From: a virus
Strand: one strand, 5' to 3'
Length of the DNA stretch: 42,377 nucleotides
IMG/VR virus record: IMGVR_UViG_3300021425_000065
Coordinates: 1-42,377 of that record
The first letter of the stretch is position 1. Each line of letters opens with the position of its first letter. This document shows, one piece after another, positions 30,980 to 39,624 of the stretch. The notes under the pieces were generated by a model that worked only from the letters and a program-made list of their open reading frames with translations, ran no database searches and was not told the origin of the DNA. Made by a program: the position numbers and the translations under genes.

Positions 30980-33900
30980 TCAGCGGTTGGTGGAATAAAT
31001 GATGCCACCGGGGCGGCTTTCCTTGAGGATCACTTGACGGACGGCGCCTTCAAGCTCGCGAGCTAGGGCTTGTCCGCCTTGACCAGTGGTTTGAGACTGT
31101 GCTTGGCCATTGTTGACGTTGACGACAATGTTAGTAGACACTTTACTACCGGCGCCACCACCAAGCTGCACGGGAATGCTTTTGCCATCAGGCAGAGGCA
31201 CTACGGCTTCGTTGTAGCGTCCTTCGCCTACGAGGCCCATAGTGGGACCAGTGACGATGCCTCCAGTGGCGAACGGTCGAACACTAGGCAAGCTTGGAAT
31301 GCCTTGAAGCATCGGAGATGCGTACACGCTTGGATCAAAACCACCGGGAACACCCTGCAACATTGGCGCCGTGTAAGGGCTAAAGCCGCTAGATGCAGCG
31401 GCTGCAGGTCCGCCCAAGAGGCCCAAGATGTTACCCCCGACCTTGAGGATGTTTGCGCGAACAGACTCCGTGATCATGCGGGCAACCATTTCTGCAAACG
31501 TGTCGCCAATGGTCTTGAAGAAGCCAGCCAACACTTCCTTGGCAGATGACGCACCTGAGATGATGCCACGGAACGCATCGCCAAAGGCAGTGCTCACGCC
31601 TTGTGCAATTTCAATGAGCTGGAAGGCAGGAGTGCCCAAATCCTTGATTGCATCCTTGGCTTCCCTAAGCGCAGTAATTAGCGCAAGTCGAGGACGCGCC
31701 GCTTCCGTTGCAAGAAACGCTCGTTCCATTTCGCTATTGTAAATCGATAGCTGAATATTGAGTTCCGCAATAGCGGCCTTGAGGCTTGCGATAGTTTTAC
31801 TGTTGGCATCTGTTGCTATAGCATGTTCCGCTTGTGTAAACTTCCCGTCTCGCAACAACTGGTCGAACGTTTTTTGCTGCTCCTCGGCTCGCTTGACGGA
31901 TTCTTGGAATCCAGCCTGCACTGCATTGGCGGCCATCGTGGCCTCCTTTTGCCTCATCAGCAGATTTACGCGATTATCAGACAACCCTTCTAATTGTGCT
32001 GCAAGTCGTGCTTCAGACAGCATGTTTTCAAGCCGCTGCTCTTCTACTGGCAAGGCTTTTTCCATTGCTTGGGCAATAATAGTCTTAGCTTCGGCTTCTA
32101 CTTTCAGAAGACTATTAAGGAGCTTTTGCTTGCTAAGTTCAAGTTCGGCTGCGGACTGAGCCTGCGTTGTCTGAAGTTCACGCCTTGCAGCTTCTTCTCT
32201 TTTTTCAATGGAAAATGCAGTGCCGGAAACGGGAGTCGCGCCAGACCGAGAGCGAGGATCTAAGTGCATTAACTGAGTGCCCCTTGGCAGCCCTCCTGTG
32301 TATCCAGCAGCTCCTCCAAGATTCTGCACGCCACTAAGCGGCATCGGCACTTTTGTGCCCTTAGGAACAAATACGTCTATAGCGCCAATACCACTAGCGT
32401 ACTTTTTGTGAGATGCGACACCTTGTCTAACTATTGCCTCAATTTCTGCACGTGACATTCCGGCTCGGAATTGACGACCACTACCGAGTTCCGTTGGAAC
32501 ACCTTGTTGAAGAAGAGCCGTAACAACATCGGCGGTATCTTGGATGAGCGCTTGGCGATTCATGTTTTGAAAATGACCATGCACCCATCCACGAGCATTG
32601 GAAGTACGTCCAGTGTCTCCGAAGATTGCGCCACCTCCCCCTGTAGTGCCTGCCGGCATAATGGCATCAGCTTGTGCGGCAGCGGCTGCTTTTGCTTGCG
32701 CAGCAACTGTTTGCACTTGAGTTTCGAGCACACTCATTTGATACCTATGCAAGGCATCTGTGACATTCTGCCGTTGCGCCGCCAAGCGCCTTTCAATGTC
32801 GGCTTGCATCTTGCTAAACCGATTGGCCCTAGCTTCCCGATAATCAAACTCGGCATCAATCATTTGCCGAGTAAAGTTTAATGTTTCCTCGGCCAAGGCC
32901 TTTCCTTTTTCAAAGTCAATTTCGTTGAGTTGATTGCGGAGTTCCGCCAATGCAAGAATGCGCTGTTGCTCTTGGCTGGCTAGCCTTTCTCTCCTGCGTC
33001 GCTCTTCCTCTGCCGCCCTGTCGGCATCGCCCTTGGCTTTTCCTGCATCCACTCCGGCGCTCGGCACGGCGCCTCCTTGCGGACCAAGACCAGTGCCAAA
33101 CGATCGCGGAACAAACTCGCCAAACAGGCTCCTATTCAGCTCGTTAATGCGCTGCTGTCTCGTCCTTGATCTTTGATTTGAGCCTTGATCACGCGCTCTT
33201 TCTACGGCAAGCGCTTCTTGATATGCGGCAGCGCCTACCAATGCGCGTTGAATCGGGTTTGGATAGAGAGTTTCTACAGCCCTTTGCGCACGTTGTTCAG
33301 GCGTGCCAGCCACTTGCGCCGATTCCTCGGCAAGTCTCGACAAGGCATTGATGCCTCTGGCAAAGTTGTCAAAGATATAAGAAAAGAAGCCGCTAAAAAG
33401 TGGAGTGACGGCCTTGATAAGCCTGTCAAAAATGTTGTAAAGATCTTGCGCAAATACCGTAAAACTAGAAATTGTATTCTTGATGCCTTTATCGTTAGCA
33501 AGCAGAAAGTTTGCAAGATCCGCTGCATATGCTTGGAAGCCCGCGCCCGTCCTCTGGAAGAATCCTCCATAGGACAGTGCAAGTGCGTTAAGTGCCACTT
33601 GCAGCCTCGGCCCAGCGTTCTCGGGAGCCTTGGCGAGAATGTCGGCAGTGGTTCCGTAGCGCTTATTTAGCTCCTCAAGAAACGTAATAAACTCTTGCAA
33701 GCCAACTTTACCTTCAGACAAAAGTTTGTCTACTTCTTGAGGAGTTTTGCCAAGGGATTGGGCAAAGATGGTAAAAGCGCCTGGCAATCTCTCGCCAATT
33801 TGTTGCCTCAATTCCTCCGCGCTCACTTTGCCCTTGCTGAACACCTGCGCCGTCGCCCTCAATGCTGAGTTCAAGTCTTCAGTGTTGCCGCCAGTGGCAA

Positions 33901-34783
33901 TGATTGCCGAAGAAATGCCATTGAATGCCTTGGCGGTGGTTGCCGTATCAAAGCCCGCGCCGCGAACGCTGGCCTGAAGACGAGCAAATTGCCTTACGGA
34001 ATCACTAAGCGGCAGTAAGTATTTTTGCCCAGCTTCGGTGGCGGCTTGTAGTGCAACTGTGTAATCTTGCTGGTCATTGCTAACACCAGCAAGCGCAATT
34101 TTGGCTTTATTGGTTTCAGAAACAACGGTGGCAATGGCGGCACCATATTGACCGAGATTATCTGTGAGCTGGCCAATAGCGGCGCCAGCAAATGCCCCAG
34201 GCACACCACCTGCCAATCCGCCCGCAATACCGCCCAACGCGCTGCCAACGCCACCACCAAGGCCTCCGCCATAAAGGAAAGCGCCACCAGCAGCACCAGC
34301 CCTTTGACTGATATTCAAAGGCTTTCGATTGATCTTCTCAATAGACAGTTCTACTTGTCTGATTTCCTTGTTAAGCGCTCGCCATTCTTGATTGTTTGGA
34401 GCAATGTCACGTGCTCTAGTCTTGAGCAGCGAAAGCTGCCCTTCAAGGCGCGACAAGCTCCCTGGAGCCATTGCACCGAGGCTTTCAGTGATTCTGATGC
34501 TCTTGGCAACACTTTGCGCTCTCTGCAAATCAGAGCTAACTCTTGCAACTTGCTGTTGAAGTTGAATCCATGCAGCAGTATTTGGAGCAATGTTTTTAGC
34601 TCGGTCTTCAAGTCTTCCTAGCTGGCGTTCCATTTGGGCAACAGTGCCCATGTTGGTCTGAGTGAGATTAACCCGCACTCGACTGCCAACATTAGCAACC
34701 CTTGCTATTTCCCGCTCAAGATTCCTAAGATCTTGCGTAACGCGAGATGCGTTAGTAGAAAAGTCAATCGTATATTGAGCCAT
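30980..34783 (-). CDS. Tape measure protein with degenerate M23-like segment
   Basis: A 1267-residue protein. The N-terminal coiled coil (1-150, with repeated 'NTAAWIQLQQQVARV' and 'NQEWRALNKEI' units) leads to a Gly/Ala-rich hydrophobic stretch (165-220). Residues about 225-385 match the TMP N-terminal domain ('SDSVRQFARLQASVRGAGFD', 'GKVSAEELRQQIGERLPGAF'). Charged helices fill 560-720. Around 725-850 'HGHFQN', 'IGAIDVFVPKGTKVPMPLSG' and 'QLMHLDP' resemble an M23 peptidase-like fold missing parts of its metal site. The end, 'FATGGIVTGPTMGLVGEGRY', is a typical TMP motif. At about 0.15 nm per residue the tail would be near 190 nm; this is a rule-of-thumb estimate. Confidence 0.93.
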   Translation of the reverse strand: MAQYTIDFSTNASRVTQDLRNLEREIARVANVGSRVRVNLTQTNMGTVAQMERQLGRLEDRAKNIAPNTAAWIQLQQQVARVSSDLQRAQSVAKSIRITESLGAMAPGSLSRLEGQLSLLKTRARDIAPNNQEWRALNKEIRQVELSIEKINRKPLNISQRAGAAGGAFLYGGGLGGGVGSALGGIAGGLAGGVPGAFAGAAIGQLTDNLGQYGAAIATVVSETNKAKIALAGVSNDQQDYTVALQAATEAGQKYLLPLSDSVRQFARLQASVRGAGFDTATTAKAFNGISSAIIATGGNTEDLNSALRATAQVFSKGKVSAEELRQQIGERLPGAFTIFAQSLGKTPQEVDKLLSEGKVGLQEFITFLEELNKRYGTTADILAKAPENAGPRLQVALNALALSYGGFFQRTGAGFQAYAADLANFLLANDKGIKNTISSFTVFAQDLYNIFDRLIKAVTPLFSGFFSYIFDNFARGINALSRLAEESAQVAGTPEQRAQRAVETLYPNPIQRALVGAAAYQEALAVERARDQGSNQRSRTRQQRINELNRSLFGEFVPRSFGTGLGPQGGAVPSAGVDAGKAKGDADRAAEEERRRRERLASQEQQRILALAELRNQLNEIDFEKGKALAEETLNFTRQMIDAEFDYREARANRFSKMQADIERRLAAQRQNVTDALHRYQMSVLETQVQTVAAQAKAAAAAQADAIMPAGTTGGGGAIFGDTGRTSNARGWVHGHFQNMNRQALIQDTADVVTALLQQGVPTELGSGRQFRAGMSRAEIEAIVRQGVASHKKYASGIGAIDVFVPKGTKVPMPLSGVQNLGGAAGYTGGLPRGTQLMHLDPRSRSGATPVSGTAFSIEKREEAARRELQTTQAQSAAELELSKQKLLNSLLKVEAEAKTIIAQAMEKALPVEEQRLENMLSEARLAAQLEGLSDNRVNLLMRQKEATMAANAVQAGFQESVKRAEEQQKTFDQLLRDGKFTQAEHAIATDANSKTIASLKAAIAELNIQLSIYNSEMERAFLATEAARPRLALITALREAKDAIKDLGTPAFQLIEIAQGVSTAFGDAFRGIISGASSAKEVLAGFFKTIGDTFAEMVARMITESVRANILKVGGNILGLLGGPAAAASSGFSPYTAPMLQGVPGGFDPSVYASPMLQGIPSLPSVRPFATGGIVTGPTMGLVGEGRYNEAVVPLPDGKSIPVQLGGGAGSKVSTNIVVNVNNGQAQSQTTGQGGQALARELEGAVRQVILKESRPGGIIYSTNR

Positions 34784-34786
34784 GTT

Positions 34787-35305
34787 TTACTTCCTCAGCG
34801 AAGCGCCAATGTCCTGAAGAGCATCATCAATGTCACGCAGCGTATTTTCTGTCCACGGTCGAGCAGGCATCGCTACGCCTCCTTTTGCCGTATAGCCATC
34901 ATGCACGCCTTGCGCATATTCTGCTGTCCAAGTGAACTCTTGCGATGATCTTCCCGTGACAGTACGCTGCTTACTTTGAAGCAAAGTGCCCATATCAACA
35001 ATGTCTCGCGGCTCTGTCACCACTTGTCCGTTCTTTCTGCGAGTGATGCCATCCGGCCCTTTCCATCCCCATTGCTCATCTGTCATCTGCTGGTCAAAAT
35101 CAGCATCTGCCCAATCCATCGCCGCTTCAAAAATGCGACCGTTGATACCATAGAGCTTCTTTAATGGAAGATCATCAGTGTTCCTAATTTTGATGCCAGC
35201 AAACTTTTGAAGCCTATTGTTGATTCCAGAAGCAAAGTCAAGCAGTTTTTGCATGGCACTATCCGCCGCAAAGGCATTGCTCTCAAAGCGAACCGTATAG
35301 GCCAT
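34787..35305 (-). CDS. HK97 gp10-like virion morphogenesis protein
   Basis: A 172-residue protein with 'VDMGTLLQSK', 'AEYAQGVHDGYTAKGG' and 'AMPARPWTENTLRDIDDAL', which match the 'D-x-G-x-L..S....YA..vh.G......ARPf' pattern of gp10-like phage proteins (minor head-tail/tail completion). These usually lie before the tail tube gene. Here it lies between the tail chaperone G-T and the tape measure, an unusual place. It may have moved, or act in tape measure/tube assembly instead. Confidence 0.72.
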   Translation of the reverse strand: MAYTVRFESNAFAADSAMQKLLDFASGINNRLQKFAGIKIRNTDDLPLKKLYGINGRIFEAAMDWADADFDQQMTDEQWGWKGPDGITRRKNGQVVTEPRDIVDMGTLLQSKQRTVTGRSSQEFTWTAEYAQGVHDGYTAKGGVAMPARPWTENTLRDIDDALQDIGASLRK

Positions 35306-35332
35306 GTGCTACCAATGTTCTCACTCTACAGT

Positions 35333-36273
35333 TTAGGCCAGTTCAGCGCCAATCATGCCTACAATCGCAGGCGGAAGCTTATGATGCTTTACTGCCCACT
35401 TAATGGCCGCCGCTGTCGATTCCTTAAGTCCTTCAGACTGAGCAGTTTTCTCAAACGGCAAGAACGATTCCAGCGTCACGGAAGCCTTCTTCCCTCCTAG
35501 TGCGCCATAAACTAGGCAAGCAAGCTTCGCTACTGCCACGCTATTAGCATTGGTGCTTTGCTGCCTTTGCTCCGCAAGCTCTTCACTAATTGCCCGCAGC
35601 AGCTTAATCGGCACCTTATGCAGCCGCTCAGCATGGAACAATGGGTCGGTGATGCCAAGGTGGATGAGCTGCGCATAAAGCACTGCCCAGTCCGTAGAGC
35701 TATTCAGTGCACGTTCGCATGATTCCTCCAAGCGCACCAGGGCACTTACTTTGGGCCGTCTTCCTCCTCCTCCCCTTCCTCTTCTTGCGCCTGATCTTCC
35801 ACACTGTCTTCCTTCGCCATAAACCGCTCCACCTCTGCAATCATTGCAGCAGTGAGCTTTTGCGTGTCTTCCTTCGACCAATCTTCAGTGGCGGTCCATT
35901 TCTTGCCATCCAGCACTTCCCCTCGGTTCTTAAAGAACAGCGTCATCAGTTCTTCCGTTTGTTCTTGAGACGATGGGGAAAGAGCCATTAGGCGGTCCAT
36001 TTCCTCGCTGAACTCAGCAAACAACTCCCCTCGTTCTTCATCGCCGCCTTGCAGCATGGCAAACGCATCGTCCTCGCTAATGTCCTTAGCTTTTGCAATC
36101 TTTCGTGCCAGCCGCACCACTTCCATCGTAAATTGAGCCCGCTTCTTGCTTTGCTTCTCCCTGCACCACACTTCCTCCGCAAGCCAGCTTCCATAATGCC
36201 GCAGACGCAGCTTGGCATTCAGCGGGAAGTATTCAGGGCTGCCAATCAGGAAAAAGTCGGAATACTTGCTCAT
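35333..36273 (-). CDS. Frameshifted tail assembly chaperone G-T (fusion product)
   Basis: A -1 slip at the slippery site 35749-35755 joins the 175-residue G frame to a second frame of 138 codons ending at 35333, giving a predicted 313-residue fusion. The T part begins 'PKVSALVRLEESCERALN', is helical and ends 'LPPAIVGMIGAELA'; its frame has no good start of its own, and the sequence upstream in that frame is Arg/Gly-rich noise. In lambda, G-T joins the tape measure to tail tube subunits and is made by -1 slipping on GGGAAAG. The order V-G-GT-H is preserved here, except for the gp10-like gene before H. Confidence 0.88.
35746..36273 (-). CDS. Tail assembly chaperone G (unshifted product)
   Basis: A 175-residue protein (lambda G: 140) ending in a strongly acidic 'EEEGEEEEDGPK'. 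Helical body: 'LRLRHYGSWLAEEVW', 'AQFTMEVVRLARKIAK', 'DDAFAMLQGGDEER'. The small protein at 36279 lies just upstream. G is thought to coat the tape measure together with G-T. Its stop codon immediately follows the slippery sequence, so most ribosomes make this product and a minor fraction make the fusion. Confidence 0.85.
   Translation of the reverse strand: MSKYSDFFLIGSPEYFPLNAKLRLRHYGSWLAEEVWCREKQSKKRAQFTMEVVRLARKIAKAKDISEDDAFAMLQGGDEERGELFAEFSEEMDRLMALSPSSQEQTEELMTLFFKNRGEVLDGKKWTATEDWSKEDTQKLTAAMIAEVERFMAKEDSVEDQAQEEEGEEEEDGPK
35749..35755 (-). promoter_or_regulatory. Programmed -1 frameshift site C CCA AAG
   Basis: Read on the minus strand, C CCA AAG matches X XXY YYZ and occupies the last codons of G, directly before TAA. 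The -1 reading (CCC AAA GTA AGT) enters the long T frame. A purine-rich GGGGAGGAGGAGG lies about 8 bases upstream and could act as an internal ribosome-stimulating site as in dnaX. I could not see a clear stem-loop downstream. Confidence 0.85.
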
Positions 36274-36278
36274 TGTTG

Positions 36279-36500
36279 CTAGTCAAGTAGGGGAAGTCTA
36301 GCGTTGACAATTCGTACTGCCCCAAGCTTGTCCACTGCCCTAGATGGCACTGCCGCATTGCATTGACGGTCGCCAATGGAAAACACCACTGAACCAGGAG
36401 ACGATGGGAGGAAGCAAGCAAGGCCAGCTTCCAACCATTCATCTCTCACCTTGCAATCAAAGAGCCATGCCTTTTCGCAATCGCTCTTGAGCATCTTCAT
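36279..36500 (-). CDS. Small Cys-containing hypothetical protein
   Basis: A 73-residue protein with ATG 36500 (ATGA overlap with the upstream tail gene). It contains four cysteines (C8, C16, C29, C47) and 'RDEWLEAGLACFLPSSPGS' in the middle. The pattern fits a compact beta-rich fold. It lies between the tail terminator candidate and chaperone G. Family not recognised; possibly a minor tail component. Confidence 0.6.
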   Translation of the reverse strand: MKMLKSDCEKAWLFDCKVRDEWLEAGLACFLPSSPGSVVFSIGDRQCNAAVPSRAVDKLGAVRIVNARLPLLD

Positions 36501-36919
36501 CGCAGCACCGTCTGGATTTCCACATCAGGAATGACGATTCTATATTGCCCATACACCACGTCACTTTCGGGCGTGAATGAAAGCCTTGCATCGGGAAAAC
36601 TACGACTAATGCGTTCTGCCGCAAGCAATAGCTTGTCCGATGATGGCAGATAGTCCACCATCGTCACTGCCCATTCCTTGCGTTGCTGCAATGTGCCCAC
36701 GCCAGCTCGTGGATTGAGGCGTGGAAACTCCTGAATGACCACTTCTAGCCCTTCCACCTTCCATTCTCCAGGAACGCCCTGTCTACCGGCCACATACACT
36801 GCAGGAATCTTGCTGCCATCAGGGAGCGTATAAGAGCCGATCAGGCTTGGCGTGCCATCCAGCAGATCAACAATAATGCTTCGCAACTGAGCGATGTTCA
36901 CAATAAAAAGCCCCTTCAT
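36497..36919 (-). CDS. Possible tail terminator/completion protein
   Basis: A 140-residue protein: 'IVNIAQLRSIIVDLLDGTPS', 'GEWKVEGLEVVIQEFP', 'KEWAVTMVDYL' and 'SDKLLLAAERISRSFPDARL'. The alpha/beta layout and position beside the tail tube gene fit a lambda U/gp9-like terminator, which caps the tube. In lambda U precedes V; here the gene follows the tube gene. The assignment is inference from size and context. Confidence 0.55.
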   Translation of the reverse strand: MKGLFIVNIAQLRSIIVDLLDGTPSLIGSYTLPDGSKIPAVYVAGRQGVPGEWKVEGLEVVIQEFPRLNPRAGVGTLQQRKEWAVTMVDYLPSSDKLLLAAERISRSFPDARLSFTPESDVVYGQYRIVIPDVEIQTVLR

Positions 36920-36950
36920 ACGAAGAGGCTAACAGAACCATGGGAAAGAA

Positions 36951-37526
36951 TCAGGAGTTAGGGTCGGTGGGCAGCTTGGAAGTGCCGCTAATCGTAATCT
37001 GACCAGCAGCCACAGGGCCACGGCTCATAAGATCAAACGTCACTTGCACCAGATTGTCCGCCGGATAGGCTTCACTGTAGTTCATCACGTTGGCAGCAAA
37101 GGCTGTCGTGTCATAAGTGAAGGAACCACCAATCAGCTTATACACTTGCACGAACACTTCATAGTTCTTGTCGTAGCGGCTCTTCAGAATCACGTCCATG
37201 GCTTCGTCAAAGCCAGTGGCCTGCACCGTATCGCCATCTACGTCACGCTGGAAGTAGGAGGTGATGGAAGCTTGGGCGCGAGTGGTGACAACCACGCTAT
37301 CGGCAAATCCGCCGTTGCCAAGCAGGTAGTATTCTTGCTCACCATCATTGATGGCCACCGTGGCGTCAGTGACGCCAGCAAGGAAATACATGGTCGGGGC
37401 GCCGGAAACCGTCACGTTGCCACCAGCGCTGCTAACGCGAGGACGAGCGGCACCAGAAACCGAGCCCACATAGATGATGGTGTCTTGGCTCTTGATGAGC
37501 TGAGTGGGATGCTGAATGTAGGACAT
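36951..37526 (-). CDS. Major tail tube protein
   Basis: A 191-residue protein: 'TIIYVGSVSGAARPRVSSAG', 'MYFLAGVTDATVAINDGEQE', 'ARAQASITSYFQRDVDGDT' style strand pairs and 'VQVTFDLMSRGPVAAG' near the end. The beta-rich fold, size and place between head-tail connectors and tail chaperones identify the tube subunit, which polymerises around the tape measure. Start ATG 37526 with GGAGA-like purines upstream. Confidence 0.85.
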   Translation of the reverse strand: MSYIQHPTQLIKSQDTIIYVGSVSGAARPRVSSAGGNVTVSGAPTMYFLAGVTDATVAINDGEQEYYLLGNGGFADSVVVTTRAQASITSYFQRDVDGDTVQATGFDEAMDVILKSRYDKNYEVFVQVYKLIGGSFTYDTTAFAANVMNYSEAYPADNLVQVTFDLMSRGPVAAGQITISGTSKLPTDPNS

Positions 37527-37552
37527 GGAGAAAACGATCGAAGGGGAGGTAG

Positions 37553-37942
37553 TTAAATGTTAAGAACACTGCCGGCCCCAACGGCTCGGAAATAGCCATG
37601 GATGGGAGTGCCTAGAAACTGACGGTAATGTGCCGTCATTTCAGTGGTAGGGAGTAGTTCAAAACGCCCCTCCTGGCCTTCAATCACTGCTTCCGCAGTT
37701 GCTCCAGGGGGCACTCCCGAAAACGCTAAAGGGCCAACCAGTTTGCCTTTCATATAGATGGCGGTTTCGTCAGCCCCTAGTCGTCTTTCGTAGAGCGGAT
37801 CCCGGCTTTGTCGTAATGCAGCGTAGTATTCTCCGCTGGTCGTTAATGCCACATGATTACCAGTGGTGGAATCAATGGCATAGCCGCTAGCCACTGCAAA
37901 CACCAAGCGGGCATTAGCAAGTGGCGGAGCGGGATTGTTCAT
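37553..37942 (-). CDS. Head-tail region hypothetical protein
   Basis: A 129-residue protein, coupled by ATGA to the DUF4054 gene upstream. 'LVFAVASGYAIDSTTGNHVAL' and 'SRDPLYERRLGADETAIYMKG', then 'LVGPLAFSGVPPGATAEAVI' suggest a beta-barrel of the stopper or neck type. Position between the connector and tube fits a head-closure or tail-neck component. No firm family. Confidence 0.6.
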   Translation of the reverse strand: MNNPAPPLANARLVFAVASGYAIDSTTGNHVALTTSGEYYAALRQSRDPLYERRLGADETAIYMKGKLVGPLAFSGVPPGATAEAVIEGQEGRFELLPTTEMTAHYRQFLGTPIHGYFRAVGAGSVLNI

Positions 37943-38256
37943 ACGACAAAACCAATGGTTGATCCTGCATTTCCTGCGACTTCCGTAAGTCGCTTGAACT
38001 CCTGTCCGTAAAGTGTGGCCTCAAGCCCTTTCCCATAGACCTTCCCATCAGTGGCACCAATCATGACGCCCATTTGAGCCAGTTGAATGGCGATGATGTG
38101 GGCAGCAAGGAAACGCACGGCACGATCAGTTTGATCTCCGAAAATCTCCTCTCCCACATCAGCGCTTGCACTTTCAATGGCCCCGTTCACAATGCCTGCT
38201 GGATGAGGCGTGAACTCAGGGAAGCGTTCAAGGAAGTTCGCATAGGTGACGGCCAT
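37939..38256 (-). CDS. DUF4054 head-tail connector
   Basis: A 105-residue protein with 'FLERFPEFTPHPAGIVNGAI' and 'DRAVRFLAAHIIAIQLAQ', matching DUF4054 (small helical connector under the portal). Its hydrophobic C-terminus ends 'GNAGSTIGFVV'. It begins 2 bases after the upstream gene and overlaps the next by ATGA. Likely links the portal ring to the neck. Confidence 0.8.
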   Translation of the reverse strand: MAVTYANFLERFPEFTPHPAGIVNGAIESASADVGEEIFGDQTDRAVRFLAAHIIAIQLAQMGVMIGATDGKVYGKGLEATLYGQEFKRLTEVAGNAGSTIGFVV

Positions 38257-38258
38257 AA

Positions 38259-38654
38259 TCAGACCTTCCCAGTGCGGATGGCTTCAACACGCTTATGGAT
38301 GGCATTCCTCACCCGGATGCGCCCTTCAATTTTCTTCCAATCATTGAGCTGCTCATCATCGTGCATAATCTCGATCATGCGCAGGGCTTCAGTAAGAGGA
38401 AGCTGAGAAAGCGTGTGGACACTCTGGGGAATGTCTTGAACAGTTGGCTGAGCCTTCAGTTCTTCAATGGCACCAATGGCCATCAAACGCTTTACAGTTA
38501 GGTTTTGTCGGGCGAGTGCCCACTTGGAATCGGGCACTTCTGGATTGACGCCAGGACTGAGTTGAATCAGACCGGAGTCGGTGATGATGCCAAACCCACC
38601 TTCACGGGGCGGATTTTCAAGCTCAGGGCGATAAGCAATCAGCATTGTGTTCAT
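38259..38654 (-). CDS. Hypothetical protein downstream of the major capsid
   Basis: A 131-residue protein: 'YRPELENPPREGGFGIITDS', 'LIQLSPGVNPEVPDSKWALA' and a helical C-terminal half ('LSQLPLTEALRMIEIMHDD', 'KIEGRIRVRNAIHKRVEA'). It sits between the capsid and connector genes, where many phages encode head-completion or short connector factors. Not recognised further. Confidence 0.65.
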   Translation of the reverse strand: MNTMLIAYRPELENPPREGGFGIITDSGLIQLSPGVNPEVPDSKWALARQNLTVKRLMAIGAIEELKAQPTVQDIPQSVHTLSQLPLTEALRMIEIMHDDEQLNDWKKIEGRIRVRNAIHKRVEAIRTGKV

Positions 38655-38695
38655 AAGAACTGTCCAATAGCTTAACGCCCTGGCTCAAACTAGCC

Positions 38696-39610
38696 TCAGG
38701 GGGCGTCAATATAGATGACGCTCTTGGGGTAGTAGAGAGATACGCCACCCACGCGAGCATGGGCCGGAACAATGAACTCCAGACCACGCTGTTGAGGCGG
38801 AAACAGTTCAAGCGGCTGCGGAATGTGCAGTTGCACCTTCTGCGGGTCACGCTTGTACACCACCATCCGATTGGAAGACAGGCTTCCGTTGCTGGAATCA
38901 AGTTGGTTGATGGGCTCGATGTTACGGATGAAGGGATTGGTGCGCAGGAAGTATTCAAGCACCGTCACGTCCGAAGAGTCGGAGTTGCGGGTGGTGCTCA
39001 CCTTGTTATAGTCCTCATAAGCCATGAGGATAGTGTCAGGCTGCTCCTTCATCTGCGAAGCGCTGATGATGGCACTAACGCCATAGTTCAGCAGCTCCAG
39101 CATGTCCTGAGCAGTGGTGCCAGTGGCAGTGGTGCCAGTGAACCACTTATCAGTGGCAACCACGTCAACCGTGGCATTGTTGAAGAAACCGGCCAGTGCG
39201 ACGCTGCTCTCACCGAACATCGCCACTTCTTCCACCTTCTCCTCATAGGCACGACGCACTGCAGCAGCACGACGCTGCTCCAGAGCGATGTTGGCCATTT
39301 GAGCAGCACGCAGTTCCTGAACGGTATAGCCGAAGCTACCACCGAAGGAACGAATGTTGATGCTCTTCTCGGTTTGGCTGATGTCGGCACGGGGCAGATC
39401 ATCAGCAGCGTCCGCAATCAGCTTGAACTCCCCAGTGGAGTCCATGATGCGGTAGGTGAAAGTTTGAGCGCCAGGACCAGCTTCGCTGGTAACAGGCAGA
39501 ATCGTCGGGTATTTGATGTCGGCATATTCGACTTCAAACACCTGAGGGCGGATGTACTCAAGCTGACGCTCAAGAAACAGGCCCGCCTCGTCCATGCGGA
39601 AATCAGACAT
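38696..39610 (-). CDS. Major capsid protein (DUF2184 family)
   Basis: A 304-residue protein. ATG 39610 is preceded by AGGAGG at good spacing; a TTG at 39628 lies in that site and is not the start. 'RQLEYIRPQVFEVEYADIKY', 'FTYRIMDSTGEFKLI', 'GSFGYTVQELRAAQMANIAL' and 'EEKVEEVAMFGESSVALAGF' are DUF2184 hallmarks. 'VPAHARVGGVSLYYPKSVIY' closes the chain. DUF2184 proteins adopt the HK97 capsid fold. The cement and protease-scaffold genes upstream agree. Confidence 0.93.
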   Translation of the reverse strand: MSDFRMDEAGLFLERQLEYIRPQVFEVEYADIKYPTILPVTSEAGPGAQTFTYRIMDSTGEFKLIADAADDLPRADISQTEKSINIRSFGGSFGYTVQELRAAQMANIALEQRRAAAVRRAYEEKVEEVAMFGESSVALAGFFNNATVDVVATDKWFTGTTATGTTAQDMLELLNYGVSAIISASQMKEQPDTILMAYEDYNKVSTTRNSDSSDVTVLEYFLRTNPFIRNIEPINQLDSSNGSLSSNRMVVYKRDPQKVQLHIPQPLELFPPQQRGLEFIVPAHARVGGVSLYYPKSVIYIDAP

Positions 39611-39624
39611 TGGTAAGCCTCCTA

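Noticed and set aside
35749-35881. Extension of the T frame upstream of the slippery site as an independent start
   Set aside because: That stretch is antiparallel to good G coding sequence and reads as Arg/Gly/Cys noise; the -1 fusion explains the frame better.
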